From assembly GCA_964561535.1 (NCBI GenBank), contig CAZLPZ010000005.1, forward strand, positions 1 through 59,095: a DNA stretch of 59,095 nt, given 5' to 3'. Made by a program: the position numbers and the translations under genes. The stretch is from CAZLPZ01 sp964561535. GTDB lineage: Bacteria; Pseudomonadota; Alphaproteobacteria; Micavibrionales; Micavibrionaceae. Of the stretch, positions 43,829 to 50,861 are shown in pieces (within the stretch, counting starts at the first letter, position 1; each line of letters opens with the position of its first letter). A model generated the notes under the pieces. The model was not told the DNA's origin and did no database searches. It saw nothing but the letters and a program-made list of their open reading frames with translations.

Positions 43829-44182
43829 TTACGCAGTGGTGGTTTTGAGCTCGCGCGGCGCGTTTTGAATTGGCCGCAGTTCCAGCTTGTTTTGCCGGGG
43901 GTCTTCGGCGACGAGGTTGCCATCAGGCGTAGGCCAAAGCAGCGCCTCGGCCGGAGCGCCCTTGGGCAGGGTCACGCGGACCTCGGGCTTGACCGCCAGG
44001 GCTCCGGCGGTCGACGGGCGAACCGTGACCTTGAGCGTGATGGTGCCGCCCTTGTTCGTGTCGACTACCGCCTTGACGAGGTTCGAGAACTTCTGTCCGG
44101 CGTAGTCGAGAAGCGGGAGCAAGTCCCCGGTTTCGTCGTCCTCGATGCGGACGGCTTTCAGGTTGTCGTGAATCGGCTTCAT
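43829..44182 (-). CDS. Small protein of the RecT operon, unknown function
   Basis: The 117-residue protein has a helical N-terminal segment (LLPLLDYAGQKFSNLVKAVV) followed by strands (TITLKVTVRPSTAGALAVKP). It resembles small proteins found next to DUF2303 genes in other phages. A 149-bp stretch of Gly-codon-like GGT/GTG repeats separates it from recT, in which I see no gene or clear terminator. Function unknown. Confidence 0.68.
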   Translation of the reverse strand: MKPIHDNLKAVRIEDDETGDLLPLLDYAGQKFSNLVKAVVDTNKGGTITLKVTVRPSTAGALAVKPEVRVTLPKGAPAEALLWPTPDGNLVAEDPRQNKLELRPIQNAPRELKTTTA

Positions 44183-44331
44183 GGTTTCCTTTCGGTGGTT
44201 GTGGTGGTGGTGGGGCGGCCGGTGCTGATTTCCGGTTTGACAGTCTCAACGCTGTCACAGTGATTACGCTCGACACGGCCTCCGTTCCGTTCATGCTGCG
44301 CATCAGCCTGCGCATTCGCCCCGTTGATCGA

Positions 44332-45420
44332 TTACTCCAGCCCAAGCCCGCCGCGCTCACGGCGCTGGCGCGGTGCTGGCTGTGCGGCACGTTGCGACTC
44401 GGCAAGCTCTGCTGCGCGGATGGCGGCTTCTTCTTCGGGGTCGGGGCGCCACTCAGGCTCTGCACTCTCCGGCTGGCGGACCTGCTGCGGGATGGTCATG
44501 CCAGGCTGTTGGTGCTCGATCTGCGCGGGGGGCTGGGTGATTTCTCCGGTGTCCTGATCGACCGTCTCGTCGTTCCGAGACATATCGAAAGCCACTTCCT
44601 CAAGAGGCGCTGCGGATGCCACCACATTCCCATCGATCGCGGTGGCGAAGGCCAGGCTTTCAATGCTGATCGGCAGATACTTGAACAAGCGCCTAAGAGC
44701 GGTCTTCCGGCCCATCTCGACGTAGTTATCTGCCCACGGCCCGGTGATGATCGGCCGGCCATTGCTGCCCTTCTTCGCCCGGTTCTTTTCAGCCGCCTTG
44801 TCGCGGATGTGATTCACCTCGTCGGTGCTCATGAACTCGAAGCTGTACCCTCCACCAACCAGCTTGGCAACGGAGTAAAAGCCGATGACGGCGCCGCGAT
44901 CGGTCATTGCCGGCCGGTGCACAAGTTCTTCGTCAAGGCCGTAGGCAAAGCGGAATTCGTCGTTCTGGCAGACCTCATGCGCGGCGATGCTGACTATCTG
45001 CCCGCTGCGACGAGCAAGATCCAACATCCCCTTGTACCCAATGATGACGGTCACTTGCGTTTCGACCGTCACCCACTGGTCGCCCCGCTTCTCGCGCTTC
45101 TCGAACGGCAGCAGGTAGGCGTGTCCGAGCGGCGTGTTCGGCTCAAGGCCAAGCTGCGCGCAGGTAACGACGGACCCGAGAAGAGAGCTAAGGCTGGCGC
45201 CGGCGAGCTTCGGCGTGGTGCGCAGCGCGCCGAGGGCGAGCTTCAGCATGCGCTCGGCGTCGAAGTGCTTCGGCAGCAGCGCCATGAGCGTGCCTTTGTT
45301 GGCCTCGAAGAATTTCTTCACCGTGGCGGAGCCTGCTTGTTGGGCGGTTTGCTTGGCTGCGACAGCCAGTTCCGGGCCTGTCATTGTTGTTGCGATTGCT
45401 CGCAGTTGTTGGGTGGTCAT
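44332..45420 (-). CDS. recT: RecT family single-strand annealing protein
   Basis: The 362-residue product has typical RecT text: LGLEPNTPLGHAYLLPFEKR, VTVIIGYKGMLDLARRSG and WADNYVEMGRKTALRRLFKYLP. RecT coats single-stranded DNA made by the exonuclease and anneals homologous strands. The last 100 residues are Glu/Pro/Gln/Arg-rich and probably disordered. I start at the ATG at 45420, because the frame upstream of it runs through the exonuclease gene. The gene lies eight bases downstream of the exonuclease, the classic pairing. Confidence 0.9.
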   Translation of the reverse strand: MTTQQLRAIATTMTGPELAVAAKQTAQQAGSATVKKFFEANKGTLMALLPKHFDAERMLKLALGALRTTPKLAGASLSSLLGSVVTCAQLGLEPNTPLGHAYLLPFEKREKRGDQWVTVETQVTVIIGYKGMLDLARRSGQIVSIAAHEVCQNDEFRFAYGLDEELVHRPAMTDRGAVIGFYSVAKLVGGGYSFEFMSTDEVNHIRDKAAEKNRAKKGSNGRPIITGPWADNYVEMGRKTALRRLFKYLPISIESLAFATAIDGNVVASAAPLEEVAFDMSRNDETVDQDTGEITQPPAQIEHQQPGMTIPQQVRQPESAEPEWRPDPEEEAAIRAAELAESQRAAQPAPRQRRERGGLGLE

Positions 45421-45428
45421 GTCGATCC

Positions 45429-46382
45429 TTACTTGATGAGTAGCGGCCGGGCTCCCGGCCTGGTGGTGGTGTGCCTTTCGATCATTTGCCCGCACAATTC
45501 GCCGACGTTTGCGGCTATGCACAGGTCCGAAAATGCGGCCTTCCAGTCCATCGTCCGGCTGTCCTTGTTGCTCTTCCACGTGGCCAGCTTCTGCCCCTGA
45601 TAAACCAGCGTCGAGGCGTGCCCCATGGCGCACTTGAGGCGCGTGGATAGCGTCTCGATTCGCGCGTCACATTGCTTTGCGATGTCCTTTCCCTGCCTTA
45701 TCTCTTCGCACAGCCGGACCAGTTCTTCGTCCGCCTCCATGACAATCCCGCCATCCCTGGCGTAGAGCCATTTCACGTCATCGGCCGTTGTCGGCTCCGG
45801 CGCGTCGCGCTCCTGAACCCGGCGCCAGAACTCAACCTCCTTGGCCCGTATGGCGGCGATGGTTTCCTCGTCTCGATCGATCTGGTGCAGGCGCAGGTCG
45901 TCGACGCCAATCAAAGCCGCTACGATGGCCCGCTTGCGCGGCTTGACCATCAGGCCGTGCATGACCTGGGCGGCGTAGTAGAGCGGGATCTCGTCTGTGT
46001 CCTGCTCTCCCCAGGCCTTGGCGGCGAACGGGCTGACGGTCTTGATTTCCGCGTTGTGCTCCTCGCCGTCGATGAGCAGTTCCAAGTCAAGCTCGCAGGC
46101 AAGGAACGGGAATTCGGGGTCCTGGTATCGCGCGTTGCGGTCGATGATCTGCACGTCGTGCCCGCGGTCCAGCAGTTCGTCGACAAGCATCTCGACAACA
46201 ACCGGCTCCCAGCGGTGGCCGCGGTCGAATAGGCGCTGCTTTTCCCTGGTGATTTCTTCGCAGAAAACGCCGATCTTCTCTTGATAGAGTTGGAATTGGC
46301 TTTTCCATAGTGATACGCCAAGGATGGCGGCAACGTCGCTTCCGCCAATGAATGCTGTGCGGTCGTGTTGGGTGCTGATCAT
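45429..46382 (-). CDS. YqaJ-like viral exonuclease
   Basis: The 317-residue enzyme resembles the YqaJ/lambda-exo nuclease family: the N-terminal AFIGGSDVAAILGVSLWKS, the acidic core CELDLELLIDGEEHNAEIKT with the D...ExK metal site, and YYAAQVMHGLMV. It would resect double-strand ends from 5' to produce tails for RecT. GGAGAGG lies before the ATG. The start overlaps the preceding gene by four bases. The C-terminal 100 residues are helical and may contact the recombinase. Confidence 0.88.
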   Translation of the reverse strand: MISTQHDRTAFIGGSDVAAILGVSLWKSQFQLYQEKIGVFCEEITREKQRLFDRGHRWEPVVVEMLVDELLDRGHDVQIIDRNARYQDPEFPFLACELDLELLIDGEEHNAEIKTVSPFAAKAWGEQDTDEIPLYYAAQVMHGLMVKPRKRAIVAALIGVDDLRLHQIDRDEETIAAIRAKEVEFWRRVQERDAPEPTTADDVKWLYARDGGIVMEADEELVRLCEEIRQGKDIAKQCDARIETLSTRLKCAMGHASTLVYQGQKLATWKSNKDSRTMDWKAAFSDLCIAANVGELCGQMIERHTTTRPGARPLLIK

Positions 46383-46627
46383 TGATCCTCTCCGATAAAT
46401 TCCCTGATGGCCTTGCACGCCTCGGCTAGCGCACAACGGGCCTTTCCGAGGTCGCCTTTTTTTGCGGCCACTTCGGCGATGGACAGGAAGCCGCGAACGT
46501 AGTTGATGGCGTCCATCGTCGGGTCTTCGTCAGGCAATGGCGCCCGCGGGTCATGCGGGTGGCCGGCGAACGGCGGCCACGTGGCCGCGTCGCCTGGCCC
46601 GAATTCGTGAAACTTGGTGGCTTTCAT
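46379..46627 (-). CDS. Small leftward early protein, unknown function
   Basis: The 82-residue protein has AAGGAG before its ATG at 46627. It has a Pro/His/Asp-rich first half (FAGHPHDPRAPLPDEDP) and a helical second half (FLSIAEVAAKKGDLGKARCA). It overlaps the small membrane-protein gene upstream and the exonuclease gene downstream by four bases each, so its dose is tied to the recombination genes. No family is recognised. Confidence 0.66.
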   Translation of the reverse strand: MKATKFHEFGPGDAATWPPFAGHPHDPRAPLPDEDPTMDAINYVRGFLSIAEVAAKKGDLGKARCALAEACKAIREFIGEDQ

Positions 46628-46749
46628 TTCCCGCTCCTTGCGGAAGTAGGGTTGTTGTGCGCCGACATCTGAGCGCACTCGTAGTCAATGCGACCGACTA
46701 CGCCGAACGCCAGAATGATTACCAGAAGAGCTAGCAGAGGATTCATCAT
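46624..46749 (-). CDS. 41-residue membrane protein
   Basis: A short frame starts at the double ATG at 46749/46746 in an ATGATGA overlap with the gene upstream, and ends in an ATGA overlap with the gene downstream. Residues 3-19 form one hydrophobic helix (NPLLALLVIILAFGVVG) and a short polar tail follows. Coupling on both sides supports translation. Its role is unknown; small one-helix proteins in early operons can affect the host membrane or exclude other phages. Confidence 0.58.
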   Translation of the reverse strand: MMNPLLALLVIILAFGVVGRIDYECAQMSAHNNPTSARSGK

Positions 46750-47096
46750 CTGCACCCCAGGTAATGGTCTTCGGCAATCCTGATGCCGTGCTCAAGTCGG
46801 TATGCCTTTGCCGGCCGCGCTGCGCCCGTGTCGATATGCACGGCATCTTGCTGCGCGTCGACCATCACATCGACCGGCGGCAGCAGCAGTGCGCTATCCT
46901 CATGCTGACGGCGCGCAATTGCCTGCTCGTGCTCCTTGATGACTTCTCGGGCGTCGTGATCCTCAATCACCTTCCTCGCATCGTGGATCAGATGCGGAGG
47001 CAAATATGAGTCGGCGCTGAACGCCGGTTCGTGTCCTGCGGCCTCTGCGACGATGGCGCGCAACACTTCAATGGCGCGCTCATTCATGGCCTTCAT
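46746..47096 (-). CDS. Small leftward early protein, unknown function
   Basis: The 116-residue protein from the ATG at 47096 is helical and rich in Ala, Glu, His and Asp (NERAIEVLRAIVAEAAGHEP, DHDAREVIKEHEQAIARRQH). It overlaps the membrane-peptide gene upstream by 17 bases and the one downstream by four. An ATG at 47087 is an alternative start. No family is recognised. Confidence 0.58.
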   Translation of the reverse strand: MKAMNERAIEVLRAIVAEAAGHEPAFSADSYLPPHLIHDARKVIEDHDAREVIKEHEQAIARRQHEDSALLLPPVDVMVDAQQDAVHIDTGAARPAKAYRLEHGIRIAEDHYLGCR

Positions 47097-47220
47097 CTCC
47101 GCCACCGAGCGCGCGCCACACGTCGTGGTCTGCCTCGTCCTCAGCGCCCATTGCGCCGATGCACTGCGCAATCAGCAACGCTGCCGGAACGGACAGCACC
47201 AAAAAAACGTACTCCAGCAT
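47080..47220 (-). CDS. 46-residue membrane protein, first clear gene of the leftward operon
   Basis: The ATG at 47220 follows AAGGAGG at a five-base spacing, the strongest ribosome site of this operon. The product starts with one hydrophobic helix (EYVFLVLSVPAALLIAQCIGA) and has an acidic tail. It is too short for most gene callers but the signal is excellent. As the first gene after the leftward promoter it would be made immediately after infection or induction. Confidence 0.62.
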   Translation of the reverse strand: MLEYVFLVLSVPAALLIAQCIGAMGAEDEADHDVWRALGGGDEGHE

Positions 47221-47531
47221 CTCTTCCTCCTTGGTTGATGTGGTGTCACTGGCCGGGATTCCCGTCCCAGCGCCAGCTTTCCAGTTGCTCGACCTGATAC
47301 CCGCCGTCGATCGCGGTGGCCAGTGACTCGGAAGCCGCCTCGCCTTCTCTTATGCACGGCACAACGCTCTTCTGTTGGCGGTACAGCTCGTGAAAGGTGC
47401 GCGTGAAGCGGCTTGCGGGTATCGGCTCTCGCAGCAGGCCAGGGTAATGTCGTGCCCTTGGCCTTGTGTCCGGACGGGAAAGGCTCAAACCGCCGGGGCC
47501 GGGAGTCGGGTGGGATGCACTGGGAACCGAT
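47221..47531 (-). other. Long leader of the leftward operon, no convincing gene
   Basis: From the predicted start of the leftward transcript to the first clear gene lies about 310 bases. A minus-strand frame ending at 47246 could begin at a GTG at 47362 (38 residues, weak ribosome site); its upstream extension would begin inside the operator and promoter, so a longer gene is unlikely. Perfect 10-base inverted repeats at 47245-47254 and 47318-47327 (GTCACTGGCC / GGCCAGTGAC) could form a stem. An antitermination or attenuation site would be expected here in a lambda-like phage. Confidence 0.45.
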
Positions 47532-47538
47532 GGATGTA

Positions 47539-47567
47539 ATCTTAGGACTTCCAAAGGCGGAGCGCAA
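47539..47567 (-). promoter_or_regulatory. Predicted leftward early promoter (PL)
   Basis: On the minus strand TTGCGC (47567-47562) and TAAGAT (47544-47539) are spaced by 17 bases. The operator TTTGGAAGTCCTAA covers the spacer end and part of the -10 region, so a bound repressor would block RNA polymerase. The promoter on the other side of the repressor gene shares this core exactly. Confidence 0.72.
47542..47555. promoter_or_regulatory. Operator OL1
   Basis: TTAGGACTTCCAAA on the plus strand is the exact reverse complement of the operator at 48032-48045. It is an imperfect palindrome with half-site TTnGGA. It overlaps the leftward -10 region. Confidence 0.8.
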
Positions 47568-47575
47568 GCGTTTAT

Positions 47576-47589
47576 TTTGGTTTTCCAAA
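47576..47589. promoter_or_regulatory. Operator OL2 candidate
   Basis: TTTGGTTTTCCAAA is a nearly perfect palindrome of the same class, 34 bp centre to centre from OL1 and just upstream of the leftward -35 region. Cooperative binding with OL1 is plausible. Confidence 0.68.
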
Positions 47590-47599
47590 GCGCCAGGCG

Positions 47600-47624
47600 A
47601 AAAAAACGACGGGGTCGCCGTCGT
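47600..47624 (-). terminator. Rho-independent terminator of the repressor gene
   Basis: On the minus strand ACGACGG, a five-base loop and CCGTCGT form a perfect 7-bp stem followed by seven Ts. It lies just past the repressor stop codon and ends repressor transcripts before they reach the leftward promoter and operators. Confidence 0.85.
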
Positions 47625-47642
47625 CTTTGCTTCGCTCTAGGA

Positions 47643-47963
47643 TCAGCCTTTTTTTGGCATCGCCCTTGCTGTGGCCAGCAACGCTTGGAGGGCGTCGTCT
47701 GTCATATTGCGGAGGAGGTCAAGCAACTCTTGCTCTTCCGTGGTAGCAACGTCCAGGCCATCCTTGCCTGTCACGATCCATCCCACTGATTTGTTAAGTA
47801 TCTCAGCCATTCTTATTGCATTTTTTAGCGAGGGAAGCTTGCTGTCTCCTGCTTCCAGCAAGCACAGCGACGCTGCGCTCATCCCTACCATACCAGCAAA
47901 TTCGGCCTGACTGATTCCCATTTGTATGCGCAGTTCTCGGATGCGCTGCCCAGGTGTGTCCAT
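47643..47963 (-). CDS. CI-like phage repressor (XRE family)
   Basis: The 106-residue protein has an XRE-type helix-turn-helix at residues 5-60: GQRIRELRIQMGISQAEFAGM followed by SAASLCLLEAGDSKLPSLKN. A short helical C-terminal part follows (EEQELLDLLRNMTDDALQAL) with no peptidase domain, so RecA-driven self-cleavage is not expected. The ATG at 47963 has AGGAC nine bases upstream. The gene lies between two operator pairs with its own terminator, as lambda cI lies between OL and OR. Loss of repression may instead depend on the BRO-type antirepressor encoded at 52.1 kb. Confidence 0.88.
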   Translation of the reverse strand: MDTPGQRIRELRIQMGISQAEFAGMVGMSAASLCLLEAGDSKLPSLKNAIRMAEILNKSVGWIVTGKDGLDVATTEEQELLDLLRNMTDDALQALLATARAMPKKG

Positions 47964-47987
47964 TTTTGCATTGTCCTGTGCTAGCCG

Positions 47988-48001
47988 TTTGGTGTTCAAA
48001 A
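47988..48001. promoter_or_regulatory. Operator OR2 candidate
   Basis: TTTGGTGTTCAAAA matches the OL2 pattern TTTGGTnTTCnAAA and lies 44 bp centre to centre from OR1, between the repressor gene and the rightward promoter. It may control the repressor's own promoter. Confidence 0.5.
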
Positions 48002-48019
48002 TCCAACCAATCAAAAGTG

Positions 48020-48048
48020 TTGTTTTTTTAGTTTGGAAGTCCTAATAT
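48020..48048 (+). promoter_or_regulatory. Predicted rightward early promoter (PR)
   Basis: TTGTTT (48020-48025) and TAATAT (48043-48048) are spaced by 17 bases. The expected transcription start near 48055 falls at the ATG at 48056, so the first mRNA would have almost no leader. Confidence 0.75.
48032..48045. promoter_or_regulatory. Operator OR1
   Basis: TTTGGAAGTCCTAA covers the spacer and the start of the -10 region of the rightward promoter. It is identical in sequence and placement to OL1, so one repressor should control both promoters equally. Confidence 0.82.
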
Positions 48049-48055
48049 GTGAGGC

Positions 48056-48250
48056 ATGACACTTCAAGACCTCATTGACGAATTCGGATCGCAAGCGAAC
48101 GTCGCGCGGCGCCTCGGCGCTGATCCGGCCAGCGTTTGCGAGTGGGCCAAGACCGGCGTTCCAGATGGACGGCAGTACCAAGCGCAACTGATTACCAACA
48201 GCAAGCTGAAAGCGTCCAAGCCTGCCGACAGACGGAAGGTTGCCGCATGA
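48056..48250 (+). CDS. Cro-like / YdaS-type HTH regulator, first gene of the rightward operon
   Basis: The 64-residue protein reads LQDLIDEFGSQANVARRLGA followed by SVCEWAKTGVPDGRQ, a small helix-turn-helix of the Cro/YdaS type. It is divergent from the repressor and is the first gene after the rightward promoter, as cro is. GAGG lies only one base before the ATG, too close to work well, and the predicted RNA start is at the ATG, so leaderless translation is likely. Its stop overlaps the next start. Confidence 0.8.
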   Translation: MTLQDLIDEFGSQANVARRLGADPASVCEWAKTGVPDGRQYQAQLITNSKLKASKPADRRKVAA

Positions 48251-48504
48251 GCGCGCGCCGAACCAAGGCTGTGGGCATGGAAGCGCTCGCAAAAGCTGCT
48301 GAAATTCTCGGATCGAAAAGCGCCCTTGCTTGCGCCGTTAGCGTTACTCCATCGGCGGTGTCGAACTGGATGGCACGCGGCGGAATCCCGGCAGAGCACT
48401 GCCCGGCAATCGAGCGCGCCACAAGCGGAGCCGTCCGTTGCGAGGACCTCCGGCCGGATGTGGAGTGGCACGTCCTGCGTACCCCCCGCGAGCAGGCCGC
48501 ATGA
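48247..48504 (+). CDS. YdaS/CII-like HTH regulator
   Basis: The 85-residue product from the ATGA start at 48247 contains LAKAAEILGSKSALACAVSV and SAVSNWMARGGIPAEHCPAI, a helix-turn-helix of the YdaS antitoxin-like family. It ends RCEDLRPDVEWHVLR, common in such proteins. As the second gene of the rightward operon it takes the place of lambda cII, and may tune the lysis-lysogeny choice. Two adjacent HTH genes of similar type suggest an old duplication. Confidence 0.78.
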   Translation: MSARRTKAVGMEALAKAAEILGSKSALACAVSVTPSAVSNWMARGGIPAEHCPAIERATSGAVRCEDLRPDVEWHVLRTPREQAA

Positions 48505-48821
48505 GCACCGCCTTCCGTCGCGCATCCTGCATGCAGTCCGCAGGACAACCAGACCGGGACGGTCTTGGCAGACCCGTTGCTCGAGGCACCGCATGCGCGA
48601 CCTGCCCGGAATGCGATGTCCCGCACGGCGATGTTGGAATTGCCGGCGCCGATCTGCGCTGGCGCCTCGAAGTCGAGGATGGACGCCTGCAGATCGTCTG
48701 GCAGTGCCCTTCCTGCAATCGGACGATGCACGAAGATACCGATTGGTTGTCGGTAATCGAGGACGAAAAAAAAGTCAAGGCGGACCCGCTGTGCGTGTTC
48801 TGTCGGCAGGTATCCGCATGA
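48501..48821 (+). CDS. Zinc-ribbon-like small protein
   Basis: The 106-residue product starts at an ATGA overlap. It has CATCPEC, CPSC and CVFC pairs near residues 31, 69 and 100, which could bind one or two zinc ions. The centre is beta-rich (ADLRWRLEVEDGRLQIVWQC). No family name is recognised. It ends in an ATGA overlap with the next membrane peptide. Confidence 0.68.
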   Translation: MSTAFRRASCMQSAGQPDRDGLGRPVARGTACATCPECDVPHGDVGIAGADLRWRLEVEDGRLQIVWQCPSCNRTMHEDTDWLSVIEDEKKVKADPLCVFCRQVSA

Positions 48822-48913
48822 GCACCAAACACACCCACCCCCTCGTCCCAACCTTCGCCGCAGCGCTCGCCGCCGTTGCGCTGGCTTACTTCTTGTCGTG
48901 GGCGCTTTCATGA
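48818..48913 (+). CDS. 31-residue membrane peptide
   Basis: An ATGA-coupled frame encodes a short basic start and one hydrophobic helix (TFAAALAAVALAYFLSWAL). It lies between coupled genes and its stop overlaps the next start, so translation is likely although its function is unknown. Confidence 0.55.
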   Translation: MSTKHTHPLVPTFAAALAAVALAYFLSWALS

Positions 48914-49044
48914 ACGTCTCCTCCAGTGCTTTCGGTCTGGTTGCACTGGCTTTCGCCGGGCTTTCGGGCTCGGCGTTTCTTTTTGTAGTCGCTCGTCAGA
49001 TGGTCCGCCCGGGATTCGTGGGGATCGACGGGGACGATCGGTAA
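48910..49044 (+). CDS. 44-residue membrane peptide
   Basis: This ATGA-coupled frame encodes an N-terminal hydrophobic helix (SAFGLVALAFAGLSGSAFLF) and a short basic then acidic tail. Together with the preceding peptide it gives a tandem pair of small membrane proteins. They could disturb or protect the host membrane early in infection. No family is recognised. Confidence 0.57.
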   Translation: MNVSSSAFGLVALAFAGLSGSAFLFVVARQMVRPGFVGIDGDDR

Positions 49045-49064
49045 CACCACCAGAAAGGAGTGAA

Positions 49065-49343
49065 ATGGGTATCGAAGAATGCAAGGCCCCGTGTGGCCCT
49101 GCCAACCATGAAGCGATCGGCGAACTGATGGACGGCCGCGGCGAAGTTGCCGGCGCGATGGTCAAGAATGAGCAGCAGAGCGCCAAACTGCTCGACCAGC
49201 TTCGTTTCCAGCACGAGGTTCTGGCCGAGATCTTCGAGTTGTCCGACCCCAGGGCGACGACGCCGCACCAAAACATGCAGATGATCCACGGGAAGGCGCT
49301 TGTTGCCATTCGGGCGGCGGCCAAGTCGGGGCTGTTGTCATGA
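49065..49343 (+). CDS. Small helical protein, unknown function
   Basis: The 92-residue product starts at ATG with AAAGGAG upstream, an independent ribosome site. It is helical (EAIGELMDGRGEVAGAMVKN, LLDQLRFQHEVLAEIFEL). No domain is recognised. Its stop overlaps the next start. Confidence 0.66.
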   Translation: MGIEECKAPCGPANHEAIGELMDGRGEVAGAMVKNEQQSAKLLDQLRFQHEVLAEIFELSDPRATTPHQNMQMIHGKALVAIRAAAKSGLLS

Positions 49344-49534
49344 GCGTCGGGAGCAATGGCCCGTTCGAGGCCGGTGACGTTGAGGCTTGCGAGTCGGAGT
49401 TCGACTCTCTCTGCATCGAAGTCGAGGCACTCAAGGCGGAGAACCGGCTGCTGAAAAGAGAGGTCCGGACGCTGCTCGACACCATTCGGTGCGCCAGCGA
49501 TGTTCTGACGAAACTGATTGAGGAAACGAAATGA
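49340..49534 (+). CDS. Leucine-zipper-like small protein
   Basis: The 64-residue product is dominated by a heptad segment CIEVEALKAENRLLKREVRT, a probable short coiled coil for dimerisation. It starts and ends with ATGA overlaps. Function is unknown. Confidence 0.64.
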   Translation: MSVGSNGPFEAGDVEACESEFDSLCIEVEALKAENRLLKREVRTLLDTIRCASDVLTKLIEETK

Positions 49535-49896
49535 AACCCGACGAAATCGAGCAGGAAATCCAGGACAAGGGACTGACAGCGCCGCGCGTGACGCTTGAGG
49601 ATATCGAGGCGAACATCGCCAGCGAGTTCTACTTCACGGCTGCCGATGGGTGTTTCGGCGCAAGTGGTCATCGGCCTAACAGCGTCCGCGCAGGCACGGC
49701 GCTTCGCTTGCTGACGTTCTGCGTGCTTGTCCTGCGCAATGGATTCACCGTCACCGGAGAGTCAGCGTGCGTCAGCCCGGAGAACTTCGACGCTGAGCTT
49801 GGCCGGAAGATCGCACGGCAAAACGCCATCGCCAAGGTCTGGCCGCTGATGGGTTACGCGCTCCGGGAGCGCCTTTTTCTACGGGAGGAAAAATGA
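49531..49896 (+). CDS. N4 gp49 / Sf6 gp66-like phage protein
   Basis: The 121-residue protein fits the Phage_gp49_66 family: ASEFYFTAADG, LRLLTFCVLVLRNGFTVTGE, ACVSPENFDAELGRKIARQN and KVWPLMGYALRERL. The family is found in early regions of many phages; its function is unknown. It is coupled to both neighbours by ATGA overlaps. Confidence 0.87.
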   Translation: MKPDEIEQEIQDKGLTAPRVTLEDIEANIASEFYFTAADGCFGASGHRPNSVRAGTALRLLTFCVLVLRNGFTVTGESACVSPENFDAELGRKIARQNAIAKVWPLMGYALRERLFLREEK

Positions 49897-50105
49897 GAGG
49901 GATTTCCGCACTGCTCGCCATTGCCGGGATATCCGCGGCATGGCACGACACTGGAAGAAACATGATGCCGTCTGGTGGAATGATTCAATCCTTGCCGAAT
50001 AAATACGAACGCGTCGGCAAAGGCGTTGCGCAGGCCAAGCGCGAGGCGCTCAAGCTTCGCCGCCGGAAGACGCACCGCATGCACTGCCGGGGGAGCGCAT
50101 CATGA
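49893..50105 (+). CDS. Small basic protein, unknown function
   Basis: The 70-residue protein has a mildly hydrophobic first 15 residues and a strongly basic C-terminal half (QAKREALKLRRRKTHRMH). Nucleic acid binding is possible from charge alone. It overlaps both neighbours by four bases. Confidence 0.6.
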   Translation: MRGISALLAIAGISAAWHDTGRNMMPSGGMIQSLPNKYERVGKGVAQAKREALKLRRRKTHRMHCRGSAS

Positions 50106-50305
50106 CCGAGGAAATCACTCGGCGCCCGAATGGCGCATACCTGATTGAGTCGGCGCCGAATCGCCGGCAATACCTTGCGGCAAAAGCGGCGCGCGAGATT
50201 GTCGGGCGCATCACTGCGCCGATCACCGCTGCGGTCGCCGGCTACAAGTCGGAACTGGACCGGATGCTGGACGCTTCGGCGATTTACCTCGGGCCTGGAA
50301 AATGA
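50102..50305 (+). CDS. Small protein, unknown function
   Basis: The 67-residue protein has a basic N-terminal part and an alanine-rich helical centre (YLAAKAAREIVGRITAPITA). It is coupled by ATGA overlaps on both sides. No family is recognised. Confidence 0.6.
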   Translation: MTEEITRRPNGAYLIESAPNRRQYLAAKAAREIVGRITAPITAAVAGYKSELDRMLDASAIYLGPGK

Positions 50306-50448
50306 TCAAGCGCAAGACGCGGACGTACCGCAAGCAACGGCGACTGCTGACAGGTGTTCAGAAGTGCGAACACGCAATTATGGCGATAGGCTCGGCAATC
50401 GCGCGTCGTGAGTACAAAGCTTGGGCAAGGCACAAGGACGGAATGTGA
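50302..50448 (+). CDS. 48-residue basic protein
   Basis: The frame begins in an ATGA overlap and its stop overlaps the GTG of the next gene. The product is very basic (KRKTRTYRKQRRL) with a short helix (CEHAIMAIGSAIARREYKAW). It may bind nucleic acid; this is inferred from charge only. Confidence 0.58.
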   Translation: MIKRKTRTYRKQRRLLTGVQKCEHAIMAIGSAIARREYKAWARHKDGM

Positions 50449-50861
50449 AGAGGATCACCCGCCGCCAAGCGCGAGCATGGCTCTTGCCCATGCGCAAGTG
50501 CCTGCGCCAGATTCGCGCCACCGGATATGCTGACTCGATACGTGGCTACGCCGTCACCCGACTGCACGCCAGCGACGACTACGCTCGAATCGACTACTGC
50601 GCGGCCGGATTCCGGGCGCTGATGGAACGCATCTGCCCGCACATCGACACCGCGCCACTGTTGCGCATCGAGCAGCGCCTAGCGGCCGGCGTGCCGCTTG
50701 AGGTCGAGCACGTTGACGCCTCGCTGCGCATGCTCATGGCTGTTGAAAACAACCTGATCAAGCATTCGGTGGCAGAGGTCAAGGAGGCCGTGATGATCGA
50801 GCAGATACTGATTGAGATGGCCGAGATGATCGAGATGAACGAGATGAGAAAGGCCGCATGA
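50445..50861 (+). CDS. Helical early protein, unknown function
   Basis: The 138-residue product starts at GTG (50445) overlapping the previous stop. It has an N-terminal basic region (RITRRQARAWLLPMRKCLRQ), a central helical part and an unusual C-terminal helix rich in Met, Glu and Ile (QILIEMAEMIEMNEMRKAA). The next gene starts in an ATGA overlap. No family is recognised. Confidence 0.62.
   Translation: MKRITRRQARAWLLPMRKCLRQIRATGYADSIRGYAVTRLHASDDYARIDYCAAGFRALMERICPHIDTAPLLRIEQRLAAGVPLEVEHVDASLRMLMAVENNLIKHSVAEVKEAVMIEQILIEMAEMIEMNEMRKAA

Noticed and set aside
47246..47554. Minus-strand gene of 102 codons at the head of the leftward operon
   Set aside because: Its start lies inside the operator and upstream of the predicted transcript start, and its first half has a Pro/Arg-rich shadow composition.
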